NCBI GenBank assembly: GCA_009733575.1
Contig: ML769670.1
Coordinates: 1 to 64,000, forward strand
Length of the DNA: 64,000 nt
Origin: Gymnopus androsaceus JB14
Taxonomy: Eukaryota > Basidiomycota > Agaricomycetes > Agaricales > Omphalotaceae
Reading direction: 5' to 3'
The notes below the pieces were generated by a model that saw nothing but the letters and a program-made list of their open reading frames with translations, was not told the DNA's origin and searched no databases. Numbering within the stretch: position 1 is the stretch's first letter; the number at the start of each line of letters is the position of its first letter. The translations under genes and the position numbers were made by a program. Below are positions 24,181 through 36,444 of this stretch, piece after piece.

Positions 24181-27100
24181 ATGACGACTTTTGCGCCTCC
24201 CAGTGTCTACAGCAGCTCGAGCCGGAAGCCAAAAGCCGCAGCTTCTATGGATTCATTTGTCGATTTTGACTTAGGAGAAAAAAGTCCTCCGCACCATCGG
24301 AAATCTCCACTTGCTTTCTTCAGACACAGAAAGAAATCTACGCCAGGGGAAAGTCGCGACAAGCAGCCTCATCAGTTGTCTAATATTCGCAGTTTCGATT
24401 CCTTTGATCAAAACTCATTCAAAGCGTCCCAATCTCGAGCACTTCCACCACTACCTCCGATTATGCTCTCGAATTCTTCTATGAATGGACCTCAGGGTAT
24501 ATATGGTACTTTACCCATCTTTGTGTCGCGTTCCTGATCTCACTATGCTTCATTCCAGCTTCGCTGCGTACGAGCCCTGAAGCTAGCGAATCTTTCCTTC
24601 CTCGCAACAATTCAAGCGCATCTCAGCCATCTGCCAACTATGTATATGACGGCTTACCAAATCCTTACGAGCAGACGTCGCCGCTACATGCCAACTATGC
24701 ATCCCCTAGTACAGCCGCGTACTCAACGGGACCCATGTCAGGCAGCATACAATCTCCCCCTTTCCCTTTGCAACCAGAAAGCGCCATGGACGCTGTTATC
24801 CGAAGAGATGGCCAGGAAATAGTAGACGATTCTCAGATGCTTGACCGTGGTGTAGCAACTGGCCTCTTAGCTGAAAGTCTTGATCAACGGAAGCCGGAAC
24901 ATAAGAATTCTATTGAAGTCATAGGTACAAGACGTTTGCATCTTTCCAATTATCGCATTGTTGAAAGCGTCACACAGAGAAGATCGCTATGCGTGGATCT
25001 GCAAATCTCAAGGCGGCGTCGGACGCCTTGAGTACTTTTACTGCAAGTGAGCATCAGAAGGACGCCGCTTGGATTCGGTAGATTGACTCAGTTATCCATT
25101 CTTAGGCCCTGTTTGGACGGATGGTGTACAGGTCGCACAAGTGCTAATAGAGCCTGCTAAAGACATGGTCCAACTTTTTGACGCCCTTACTCCATATGTT
25201 CCAATGCTCGTTGTGAGCTGATTCCAGTATTATCTCGTCATACACCTGATCTCATTGAGTATAAACCTAGGTTGCACAGGGAATATTCACAATGGTAATT
25301 CAAAAGGAGCTGGATAGGCATGCGAATGACAAAAACATGGTACGTTTCGGTTCTCGAACAGTCGTGTCCTGTATTTGATGGAGAAGCTCTACGTACTCTA
25401 GGGCGTTGTCTGTCTTACAATGGTGAGTAGCAATTTGAAATACATTGTCAAAGCTCATTTTCGCCTATAGACTAAATTCTGGTATACGTTGTGCAACCTG
25501 AAAGTGATCTTCGAGGTCCAGTCGAACATCCATAAGGATCTGCAGGATCTAGTCAACACAGTACGTTAATTTTTAATGACTCAGTCAGTGAGTGGCGGTT
25601 AATCTATGTATCAGGTCGTGAACAAGATGCACGACTTCGGAAACTTTCAAAAGTAGGTATCGGATTTGAGTCGCTGATTCTTGCTGACAATTCTGAAGTC
25701 TATACCACAAACACGGGAATATTGGTATGAATGCCCATTTCATCTTTTTCTGAATTCTAAATTCTTTTTACAGCGCGTACAATAAGATCAGGAATCTACA
25801 AAACAAAAATAACAGCCTACATTAACGCATTCAAGGACTTCCAGGACCAATTGGGCCGCCTTCTCACCGAAGAATCTACTCTGGCGATTAACGATGTTAA
25901 CAAGGACGTAGGGCAGCTCAACCAAAAGGTGGATATGCTCATCGCAATGGTAAATGCTCAATCGCCTGCGGAAAAGAATATGCAAGATAAGGTCGATGGT
26001 TATGGTGGTGAAGAGAAGGCCTTTCAAGTAAGTCAACCTTATTAATTTTAATATCAATAGACGCTAAACAATCTGCACTCAGAATCCGCACTTCCTGAAC
26101 GAAATTGCGAGCGAATTTGGCGCGACGGTGACTCCACAGTTGAAATCTATCCTACGCGAGGATCTGAATGCCCAGCTGAAATCAAATGAGTACGTGATCC
26201 TCGGACTAAAATCATAATCGTGTTTAACTAATATGGGATTGATTCTCTTCAAGGGCCATGTTCAAGCTTCACTTGGAGGAGACCAAAAGAGACCTTGAAC
26301 AGACGCTGGAACGAGGCACAGATACGATCATCTCAAAGGTCAGTTCAATTGCAGGCAATCTCTTAGTATCCTAATTGCCTTTACCAGATGGAATCAGGCC
26401 CTCACGAGCTCATCCACGACGAAGATGTCAGGCAAATTTGGAAAGGTCCGTCGACTCAAGTTGTTAAAAATGATGATCTGACAATGAATACGGTATTTGA
26501 ATAATAGACATGGTCAGTATTTTTTCACCTATGACTTGCTCTCAGCTGAATTTAACCACAAGAAATGGCGTCTGAGCTGCAAGACTCGTCATTTCATCGA
26601 CAGTAGGTGGATTCAACTGACATTGTGGCATGGCGATACATATATTTCCTCAGCTCTGCACCACCACTACTCCCAGAAGTTCTCGCAACATAAGAAAACA
26701 ACAGGGGAGACTCACCCTGATCAGTGGGCGCTCAAATTTACTGGCAGAGCCATATGTGAGCACTTCTTCCGCCAATTCTCGTACTGGAGTTTATGTAGAA
26801 AATCTAGTCCAGCCAACTATTGGTGATGCGATTGACTCTGATGGAAGCGGTTACGTCTCCATAGACGAGATCAACCGTTTTACCGCCCGCATCCCGCGAA
26901 ATTGGACTCTCCCTATCTTTTTAGCACAGTAAGTCTTCCTTTCCTTGGTGGATTGCTTGACCGACGTTTATTTCAATCTCAGCGCAGCGGCCGGATGGTA
27001 TCAGAATGCTCTTTTGTACGCAGCATATTCATGACTCTCTTGAAATTAGCTGACGAACAATCCTCTTTTATAAGCTATCGGGCAAACTGTATTGTGAGTT

Positions 27101-28593
27101 TCTCAAGTTCGTGCACAACTCGGCTTGAGTGTACTTATTTCCGGTTCCAAAGAATTCTCTGGGCAAAATTGAACGCTACGCCAAAAAAATGCTTCCCCAA
27201 AACAGGAAAGCTTTGCGCTCTTATTTTGAACGCGGTTGCCTACCCGAGATATGGTACATTATCGATTCTTTAAATACGGATACATTCAGATACCAGCAAG
27301 AAGACTTGCGGGTACAATTTCAGAAATTGACTTTATATCGACAAGAAAACATGCAAGATACCCAGGATCATTTACAGAAAAATCTCGACAGCGTACGACA
27401 TCGGATGCAAGGTCCTGAAGATGTTCGGGCAATCATAGGCACCTCGAGGGTTGAGGCAGTAAGTTTGTATGACGCTCTAACGACTTGTTGACGAATAGCC
27501 TATATAGATGGTACTCCCACTGCTGATGCTACTCCTAGAACGGCACGCACGAATCATTGAAACAGCCGACAGCTTGCTTCTTGCAGAGCGTGAGTTCCAG
27601 GATATGATTACGAGCATGCAAAGCGTGGCCTATGCCTTTGGGAAACGACATAGCGTTCTTGTAGAGGGCTGGAGGCAGCAGCGCTTCGACATTCCACTAC
27701 AGATTTCATCCTTCAGCTACGGTATATTCATCAATTGGCATACTCATTTCAGCTCCGTAAGTTCAGTTAGCTTGCTGTAGCAAGACTTTCTTTGACGCGT
27801 TTTGTGTTCTAGACTCCTTATGACCAGGAATATCCAGATCACCACATGCAGGAGCATATTATGATATCCGAAGGGTGGAACTTTGTTTCGAGTCAACATA
27901 CTACTCATGGACCAGGTCCCATTAAAGACTTGCTCACATACGAGCTTCCGACTCAGCCTAGCGCGGAAGAGCTTAGGAGACTCAGACTATCTGTCAGGAC
28001 GCGCAATACGAAAAAAGAGGATGCCAAGGCAAAGGAACGGTATGGGAACCTCAGTCAACGTGTCAAGGTAAGCGTTTCTCATCTTCATGCTTTCCTAAAC
28101 TCTACTCACATCCGCCCTTCTCTCAGTCAAAACGAATGAGTCGCTTATTAATGAACAGAACTGGAAGCATCCGAAAGGTAAGTGTCGCTTTCGCAGTATC
28201 TTTTCTCTCGGTTCTCAGGTTTCTTTCCAATTCAAGGATCCTACAATCTGGGTTGACGATGATGACGATGACGGTTCAACAAAGCACAAACGCCCAAATT
28301 CTTCCTACCAGTTTGAGTTTGACGATACAGATGGGGTTCTCCGCGCGATTAGCAGTGATGGTTATGCTTCAGCGGACTCTTCAGAACTGCCGGATATCCC
28401 TCATACGAAGGTACGTATCATGTTGACTTTTGGTGGTCAGCAGTTTCTGACCGTCGTTCAGGGTAAAATTTTCACATTGGACGATAGGATACGCTCAGTG
28501 GAGGAACAGATCGATGGTATGAAAGGCATGTTAGCCCAATTACTTGCAATGTCGACTTCAAATTCACAAGATCAGCAAGCAAAAAGTATGTAG
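24181..28593 (+). CDS. Large EF-hand domain protein of basidiomycete type
   Basis: About 17 exons thread in frame from MTTFAPPSVYSSSS to a stop after QDQQAKSM. The N-terminus is Ser/Pro/His-rich and disordered-looking. A helical, coiled-coil-like middle follows (VQVAQVLIEPAKDMVQLFD; NDVNKDVGQLNQKVDMLIAM). Then comes a classic EF-hand loop DSDGSGYVSIDE within IGDAIDSDGSGYVSIDEINR, followed by IPRNWTLPIFLA and AAGWYQNALL. The C-terminal half has a conserved block (RGCLPEIWYIIDSL, QRFDIPLQISSFSYGI, ISEGWNFVSS) and an Asp-rich tail with a short terminal coiled coil (DDRIRSVEEQIDGMKG). This architecture recurs in Agaricomycetes; function is unknown beyond likely Ca2+ binding. A 5-nt micro-exon (26508-26512) is needed to read IWKDMKWR. 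No frame break is seen. Confidence 0.88.
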
Positions 28594-29236
28594 TATGTAT
28601 CCTACACATTATTTAATACGGATGGGACGATTAAGACATATGTATCATAGCACGTAGGTATTCAGCGTAGAATTCAGGTATTGTAGATACGCGATGTCGT
28701 CTCCAAAAATCGGCGAGGTTGCCGCGAGGTGATGAACGACTCAACGAGCACTCTGTCGTGGGCTCCTGATGCCCTGCACGACGAACTAGATTTTGCCGTA
28801 TTCTTGACCAGTGCCAGACCAGCGCCGAACAGTTAAATTTCGGTTGTACACTTCATTTATGTCGTGCATGACTCTGCTTATGAGAAACTAGCAATTTCGC
28901 ATTTCTTCCCTCGGACTCATAAATGTCCTCTCTCCAAACAGCCCAATATTCACCCTCAACCACTCGAGCTCAATTCAGCTGTACAAGATGAAAAGCAGGC
29001 AAAACTTGGGCAAAACCACCTTCCGAAAACGAAGTGCCATTGAGACTAGCCCCTAATTGGCATTTCTGTGTCTAGTGAGAGACTCAGAAGCAAGTACGAT
29101 GAATGTATATACACAGTGGGATGATTATTAAACACGTCGGTGCCAAGTAGTAAAAATACAAGTATGTACAGTATCAGAGGATCTAATCATCAAGCTATAG
29201 TAGTATTCTAGCCTCCATTCCATGCTCCAGTTGCCA
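28594..29236. other. Convergent 3' intergenic region
   Basis: Lies between the ends of the EF-hand gene (plus) and the MYND gene (minus). No coding signal or repeat of note. Confidence 0.6.
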
Positions 29237-30471
29237 TCATCGACGCTTCCAGTTCAAATCCGGTTGGAAGCAATTTCTATACTCCTTGGCTAGCTGGTGC
29301 TTCACGCATTCCGAAGCAGACAATTTCGTCCATTGCCAGATCGTATTCCGCTGAGAAAGAGTTCCGACAGCATTGACATCGTCCCTGTCGCTCGTTCTGC
29401 GAACGACCCAGCCATTATGGACGTAATTTCTCATATCTTCGACCCATAGCGAGTGGTCCATTTTTCCAAAGATCGATGAATGGGGAGTAGAGATTGGGTA
29501 TACGTCCGTAAAGGGGAGCACGTCGTCGACTAGAAAGATCATCCACAGGGCCCCTCGATGTTTGTTCCCAGAGGTGGCACTAGAGATCTGATTGGTGCGC
29601 TTTCTCTTTGGCTCCAACACCTTCATGGACTCGAAAAAGGCATCCCACCGTGGTCTGGGCAGAGATTTAAGCGCGAGAAACTCGGCAGATTCGACCTCTG
29701 CGAACAAGGCTGGATTACCTACAGTCTCCGACTGCGATCGGGACTTGCATTTAATCATAAGCAGAGTGTCGTCAAAGTCGAACTTTCGCGAGGCGTATTG
29801 GTGTTGGATACCACGATGAGCTCCTCGAATCCATGTCCAAGTGAACATCTCGGCCCAGCTTTTGAATTCTTTTCCACGCATGAGAACGGAGGGAGTTTCG
29901 GGGACGTCGTCGAGAAAGCCAGGACCAAAGACTGTGGTGAGCTTTTCTCTCGCGTCAGCAAGGGCCTTGAGATCCTTGGCCTTTTTGTTATTTTCCTTTC
30001 GCGCTTTGCAGCGCAACCTAGAAGATTGGCATATCGATTAACAAAAAGAAGCGGAAGCGTTATCTGGAAAAAAGCATTACTTGTGGTCGGGCCAATGAAG
30101 ACGCTGACACTCTGGGAAGAAGTTAGTGCTGGAAAAGACGCGTTCATGGAGCGATTCTTACTTTCACTGCAATATGGAGTTCCATTGCCATCTTCGTCCA
30201 CGCAGCCTGAGCACTTCCTGAAGGGTTTGCCTCTCTCGGGTGCCTTCATGCAGAGAGTGCACGTCTGATACCTCTTGACTTCACTGCCGTCTTCATGAAA
30301 TACAGTCCTCATATCTGAATACATGTTCTGCGAATATATGTCAGTGTTTTTGGCTGGAAGAAAGTTTATATTACTCGCCTTCCTCGAGTATTTCATCCCC
30401 GTGAAATCGCCTTGGGAATGCTTGGAGATCAGCTCCTCATAAGTAGCTTCGAGTTCTGTATTCTCTGACAT
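29237..30471 (-). CDS. MYND-type zinc-finger protein
   Basis: The product begins MSENTELEATYEELISKHSQ. After a short N-terminus comes a MYND finger spread over three exons: CTLCMKAPERGKPFRKCSGC, then YCSEKCQRLHWPDHK, then LRCKARK. The spacing Cys-x2-Cys...Cys-x2-Cys...YC-x3-C...H-x3-C fits MYND (PF01753). The rest, over 200 residues (FGPGFLDDVPETPSVLMRG to the end NCFQPDLNWKRR), is a conserved-looking region of unknown role. The finger mediates protein-protein contacts. Between GMKYSRK and NMYSDMR lies a 51-bp segment with a GCGAGT donor and CAG acceptor that can be spliced as a GC-AG intron or read through in frame. The upstream promoter is interrupted by the 7.1-kb transposon starting 218 bp before this start. 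Confidence 0.85.
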
Positions 30472-30688
30472 GAAGTGAAGCAAGAAGGAAAACAATCGAT
30501 ATGGATGAGTGGCTAGGACGAGTGGCTACAGAGATCGTGTTGAACTTGTAAGCGTGGATTAAGCGTGAGTATACTCTAATCTGTTTGGATAAGATAAGAT
30601 CGTCTGGCATCCACAACGTCATTATGAGGTTTTCTCTTTTTTCTTCGCGTTCTCAATCCATTCTCAATGCTGGTATAGCTCGAGCGTA

Positions 30689-30735
30689 TTGACGTAGGCG
30701 GATTGGTCGCAGTTCGTTTCGATTTTTGATTTTTT
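30689..30735 (+). repeat. Left terminal inverted repeat
   Basis: 47 bases starting TTGACGTAGGCGGATTGG and ending in a T-rich run, identical to the reverse complement of 37742-37788. Preceded by the target duplication GCGTA at 30684-30688. Confidence 0.9.
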
Positions 30736-30979
30736 AAAAGTTTTTTGATCGCGTTCCCGGACCTCACCCGGACGTCATCCTTTACCTACTTTATTTGGTC
30801 TTATCATTACCTGGAATAGGAGCGCTTGATATTGGATATGATATTATATTCCTATTTTCTCTATATACTTTCAGACTATATATGTACGTATGGCAATTGA
30901 AACAGGAGATGAGTTGGGAATGAGGAATACTAAGTATAAGTAGACTCAGCGCTTCAGATAAGTGTAACAGTTACAATAG

Positions 30980-31901
30980 TTAGTAATGAATACTAGGGAA
31001 ATTAGAGTTGAACAAGCAAGGGGAGTCACTGCGGCCACTATCTGAACAGGCTGCCGACCAATCATCAATGACTGCACTAGCATCCTGCAGATAATATGGC
31101 CCTGGGGTGTATGTGCTATTAGGAACAGGTTGGGAAGGTGAGGGAATTGTTGAAAAGGTAACAGGAAGTGTAACAGGACAACGGCTGTTTGTTCTGGTGC
31201 CCTCAAGGAATGAAACAAGATCAACCCACAGTAGATCCATGTTCGCTTCCAAGAGTCCATTGAATGATGTAGCGAGGTTAAACAGTTTTTCGTGATGTCG
31301 AAACGTTCCCGATACCAGAAGCTTCACCCCAGAGAATGCCATTAGGAAGGATTCCTCCTTGATAGCTGGGCCTTGCATCAGGATGACCTGAGGCATGCCC
31401 ACTGCAAGTTCACGAACGGTGAAGTCCTTTGGCCATTGCCGCCAGGGTCTCTGAGATGTGCCAAATGGTGGTGGAGTAGAAATCGTACTGGAAAGTAGAT
31501 TCTCAGATATGACATCCTCGTTGAGGCCGGGACAATCCATGATTCGTTGTCCAGCAATTCCAGAAGGAAGTGTGCAATATAGGAGCGTGCTCGAGAATGG
31601 AATCATTCAAGTGGTAGTGATGTCATGAAATTGCCATTGGCCTGTCATCACCTCATAAGTAGCAATGAGTGCTGAGGGATCGCCACGCATGACTTGGTTG
31701 GCAAAAGATTGGCACTGCTCAATGCAAAAGAGTGGAAATGTACCGCAGTAAACTGGAATCACAATTGGATTTCCTCCTGGCTGGTATAACATATTAGTAA
31801 CATGTATCTCTGCATAATTGACTGTAACATACCACGTTCCAGATTTTGACTGTAATGGTCTTCTTCATCCTCTCCTCTAGAGTAATGTTCTGAACCTCCA
31901 T
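30980..31901 (-). CDS. Unknown transposon-borne protein with in-frame TGA
   Basis: The first exon (31901-31833) encodes MEVQNITLEERMKKTITVKI; a 52-bp intron leads to PGGNPIVIPVYCGTFPLFCI and IATYEVMTGQWQFHDITTT. A TGA at 31609-31607 then interrupts the frame, and the same frame continues at once as MIPFSSTLLYCTLPSG for 208 more codons to the stop at 30980, containing VKLLVSGTFRHHEKLFNLA and LWVDLVSFLEGT. I do not recognise the family. It lies downstream of the transposase on the same strand, so it may be an accessory protein of the element. The TGA could be a real early stop, two separate genes, a point mutation, or a sequence error. Confidence 0.55.
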
Positions 31902-32167
31902 TATTTCAGTTGGATGATATACACGTCATGTAGAACCTGTGCATGTGACCATGATCAAGCCGCCTGGCACCCTCGGATTCCGAAGAACATCTCGGCATAT
32001 GTTGTTACTTAGTATGATGCATATATTTACAAGACAAACTCGGACAATACAAATGGCAGAAAACAACGTTTAAAATAGCCCCAAAAGACAATATTTACAA
32101 TGAATTAAGTTTGTCTAAGGTGTGAAATGTAGTAGTTTAAAACATTAAACATAAAATGAAAACTATT

Positions 32168-33767
32168 TCATTGTCCTAGTACAGCAGCCATGTCAACAAA
32201 CATTTGCCATCCATTTGTATGAGTCAGTTCTGGTGAACCGAGTTGAACGTAAACTCCTTGTGCTGCAACATCAAACTCATTGGAGACCCAACGGAAACAT
32301 TCTGCTCTGGATTGTGGTATTGTCAACCGCAATGCCTCGATATCTTGCAACTCAACTGGTGTTCCGCAGTTTCTGAGACCATATGTTGCGGGAAAGTCAA
32401 AAATAATATTTGGTGCCACACCAGATGGAAGGTTGGACTTCTTTTGGATGCGGGTTTTATGATTGTTCCAGTATTCCACAAACTCATCAACACCTGCCTG
32501 AACAATCTTTGGCCAAATCCAGTGGAACAAGTCACTGATAATTTATAAATATGAGCACATGTAGAAAGTCAGAAAGAGTTGATAATTACATATGAAGCTG
32601 ATTTCCGATGGCAAAGTAGCCTTGTGAGCGACCAAGCTCAATAGCTTGACGGAGAGTAGTGCCACGGAATCTCAGCCAGTGGTTCCATGATCCTTCAATA
32701 ATGACATTCATTGTGCTAGGAAGGGCGACAAATGCTGCAACAGTGTTCTGTGGCCGATACTTTTGTCTATGGATGCCGTCAGTATGACTACAATAATTCC
32801 TAAGGACTAGAATGGAAAGACGAACGTAAGTGCTGTATGGCATGCAAACATTTCACCAGTCTCACTTCCTCCATCCACTGTAAGCTGCTCACAGATCACT
32901 AGAAATGAGGTAGTAGAGGATTAGCGAGCCAATTAATTGTGATACTACTCACTTCTGTATTTTGTGACAAAGTCAAGGTAAATGTGGCCAATAGTAGAGG
33001 AGCAACGTGCATTTGGGACAACAATGTCATGAAGTACTTTTCCAGATGAATGGCACCGCATGCCATACATGTCAATACTTATAGAACCCAGACGAAGAGC
33101 TTTTGAGTTGAGTTTTTCATGACCATCACAGTGCACCTCTTGAAATACCCCAGATCCGATTGCAAGGTGCCCTCGAAGCCTTTTAGTATGCTTACCGGGA
33201 AAACGGCTTTCAGCACCATGTGGGAAGTTGGCCTTCATGACTTTCCAAACTGTATCTCTAGTTTAACTTGTTAGAAAAGAGAAAAGGATGGTATAACATG
33301 CATGAGATGTACCGCGGGATAAAAACATTCTTTGTCTGACGTATAGTCTGCTGGATAGTTGAGGGACCATTCCGACCCCCAATATCTCCAGCAACGGCGG
33401 TTGAAATCGCAGTCGTAGCAACTGGGAGAGGTGGTGGCTTGCGTACTGTTGGCACAGCATATTGTCGGTTTAGCTTCTTGAGTTTGGTCCTTCTTTAGGC
33501 GAAAAATCAGTGAATACTATGGCAGGATTGAGAAATAGGCATACCCTATCGTATACCCCTCCTTTGCAAGATAATTCAAACGTTCACGGAGAGAGAGATT
33601 TCGATGCGCATAGTCATAAAGTAGCTTTCGGAGTTGTTCATCGGATGGACCTTAGAGCAAAAAAATGAGAATCAAATTTTGCACTGACCATTCTGAATCA
33701 ACTTACACACACCGTTATCCTGACCATTTGAGCCTGAAGGATTGGGCATGGAAGATGATATCAACAT
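32168..33767 (-). CDS. Integrase-like DDE transposase (rva_4-type)
   Basis: It starts MLISSSMPNPSGSNGQ. Exons 2-3 encode a helix-turn-helix-like region (LSLRERLNYLAKEGYTIG then RTKLKKLNRQYAVPTVRKPP). The catalytic core follows with the triad visible as EVHCDGHEK (Asp), LTVDGGSETGEMF (Asp) and MNVIIEGSWNHWLR (Glu), spaced as in retroviral-integrase-fold enzymes. The C-terminal part reads LFHWIWPKIVQAGVDEFVEYW and NLPSGVAPNIIFDFPA, ending MFVDMAAVLGQ. This matches the fungal integrase core domain proteins often annotated in Agaricomycetes. It would cut and join the element ends at the TIRs. Introns of 50-90 bp, one of them just after ETGEMFACHTAL, interrupt it. It is divergent from the kinase gene. 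No obvious inactivating change is seen. Confidence 0.82.
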
Positions 33768-33977
33768 ATATTCACCACAGTATTTAAGCTTTATTGGATG
33801 CATGCCAATAAGTGCTCATGCCATCAGTATGCATGAGCATGACACGCGCATGGTGGCTTATAGCGAGAGCACTGCACTGTCATGAGCTTGATTACATATT
33901 ATCTGCTGCATGTACTTAAACTTGGGACAGTAAGTAAATAGCTACCTGTTTTGTTCGTATCCGACTCGGAATTCACC

Positions 33978-36444
33978 ATGTCATTTCCGTCTGGTTTAGA
34001 CATCAGACTCTGTCATTCATCTTCACATCCCAGCTACAGCTGTCGTCGAACCTACCCCAATAAAGACCACGAAGGTCTCTGTGCACGGTGCCTAGAGCTG
34101 TTTGATCTAGCTTCCAGTGGACAGACAGATCTTCTGGCGAAACAGCGTGTAAGTACTCATCGTGTTTTTATAGTAAGTAGCTAGCTGACCTATTATTATT
34201 GCTCATGGTAGGATGCTCCTCAATGTATGGGATGTGCAGCAATAGTTTGGGTCTTAACCACAGCTAAACCTCTTTGTGGGACATGCGATGTTGCAGGTAA
34301 TCGAGGATGATTACTTGGTAATTTTTTTGACATTTTTGACCATGTTTTGTTGCTTCAGCGCCGCCTATACCCACTCAATCTCGTGCTGGATCAGTCCCAG
34401 ATCCTGTTCTCGCCACCGAGAAGGATATACAAGCCATGAAAGATGCTGCTCGGACAGAAGCCATGGCTGCACGGACCTTGCCAAAGACCTCTATGACTGC
34501 TGTAAGCGCTCCGGGAGTCATGTCTGCAGGAGCTGTTGGTGGAAGGCAGATCAAAGTTTTTCTTTGTCCTGAAGCTCCGCGAACAGAAGCAGTGGACAAA
34601 ATGGGGATTGCGCAGCAATTTTTTGCTGAAAATCTGTTATTTGTCGGTACGCAGTGCACAGACTACCCATTTGATAGTACCATTTCTAATTTTACTCTAG
34701 ATTGTATCGACTACCTTCTTAGATTCTGGAACTTATCGTGGACTGAGCAATCGCAAGAGTCACTTAAAAGGTCACTTCTTTCACTGAGATCTTTCCTCCC
34801 ATGATAATAAAACTGATACAGGGAGCACATCTCCGTTCGATTACATGGAAATATGGCAATTCTTCCTGGAAGTCATCTTTCAAGTGTCGGGCATTTCTAC
34901 GATGTGCATGATACAATACTTCCAGCCGATTACAACAAAAGGGCTCCTTCATCTATTCGAGGTCACCTCAAGGTTCCGTTCATATGTCTGAGTGCTTTCA
35001 TTGATATCGAGAAGGTATGTTCTACATACTATTCTATAATAACTCGGATGCTGTCTAACTAATGTACTCCTAGTTCGAGAGCGAAAACTCGTTGCTTGGC
35101 CCCAGACTTTGTCAAGACAGAGAAGATGAAAAAGCATGACAAACGGAAAAGCGTTGGCTTCGAATCATCAATTGTCGCGCCGAAACGATCCAAAGGTATG
35201 TTCTTATAACAGCTCAATTCCATCTGCTGATCTAGAGTTTGGTCATTTGAACCAGTATTGGCTTCTGGACCACTTGTTTCGACATGGAAGCCACGAGTTC
35301 CTCTTGGCACAACAAAGGTTTCTCTTCTCGTTGGGACTGTGCAGACCAATGAAGCATTGAATACTAATTACATTTGTTGGCCTGAACCCACTATTGCTGC
35401 AGTGGGATACTTGTGTGATGCTGAGTTGGACAATGGGTTAACTAAATCAGTGTATAAGGTATGTGAATCATATTCCACTGTGAGTATAAGTAGTAGACTG
35501 ACATTATTTCAGCTAATCTTAGATGGCTGTGAATACGCGGCAAAACGGTTTTGGAATATCGGTAACGCCGATGATTCTGTATCGGTTGTAGAAAATCAAC
35601 AAGAAGTTGAAGCTGAGGCCCTTCGCCTTGCTCTTCTTGCACGCCTACTCGCTGAATTCAAGAAGCAAGCTCGGAAGAAAAAAATCAGCATCGCCAATGG
35701 TAAGCAGATGTTCAAGTACTCTCAAATTGTGCAGCGTGTATTCTTATGTATCTTATAGATGTCGAGGTCACTGCGCACAAGGTTGCTGTTGAAGTCATTA
35801 CTGGTGATGATGCACCTTCGCCAGCCTCCGAGGTCACTGCCGAAACCTTTACATTGCTCGCTGATGGCAAGAACTCAATTACCTGGCTTTTAGAGCCATT
35901 GCGGCCCAAGACAGAAACACAGGAATGGTCTGGCACGAATCAACACCCAGAACATAACAGCAAGGTTGGTTCAACTTTGACCGCCTTCGTCCACTTTGCC
36001 TATGAATGGACCCACAAAACCGTAGTCTTCGCCGATCTGCAGAGTAAGATGATACAGTTTCATGATTTGCTCGGAACTAATATTATCGGTCTCCAGCAAT
36101 GACGATGGGGTCAGTTGAGGGCACCTGCAATGTACTCTACGACATCATGAGCCACACAATCGGAGGGTAAGCACAATTCATGACACTGCTTAGGACCGTA
36201 CTTATATTTGCCTTTTAGGGACAGCGGTGTTGGTGACCATGGCCTTCAAGGTATCCAAAAATTTGTTGAACAGCACAAATGCAACATCAAATGTGTAGGA
36301 TTTGGGCTTAATCCTCTTCGTTCCATTGAACCCAGCTCAGATGAGGAAGACCAACAGTCCCACCCAGAGACTTCACATCGCCGTAGTAAAATTTGTCGTC
36401 GTACTAGTGGTGATAGCCTTGCCAGCAGTAGCAGTGGTAAGTAG
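33978..36444 (+). CDS. Alpha-type protein kinase
   Basis: The N-terminus (MSFPSGLDIRLCHSSSHPSY) has two Cys-rich zinc-binding-like parts: CRRTYPNKDHEGLCARC and CMGCAAIVW...CGTC. A long middle includes ISVRLHGNMAILPGSH and GHFYDVHDTILP. The alpha-kinase domain (PF02816) covers the second half: VSTWKPRVPLG, CDAELDNG, LTAFVHFAYEWTHKTVVFAD, then the nucleotide-binding and zinc part GGDSGVGDHGLQGIQKF with EQHKCNIKC. The Ser-rich tail ends at TAG 36442-36444. Such kinases are atypical, unrelated in sequence to ordinary kinases, and are expanded in mushroom genomes. Frame around 35080 (after SAFIDIEK) is unresolved: the best-looking continuation (RAKTRCLAPDFVKTEKMKK) is not in phase with the splice site I see. 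It sits entirely inside the transposon. Confidence 0.82.

Noticed and set aside
29558..30268. 236-codon plus-strand frame
   Set aside because: It is the antisense shadow of the MYND gene, whose zinc finger and splice sites fit the minus strand.
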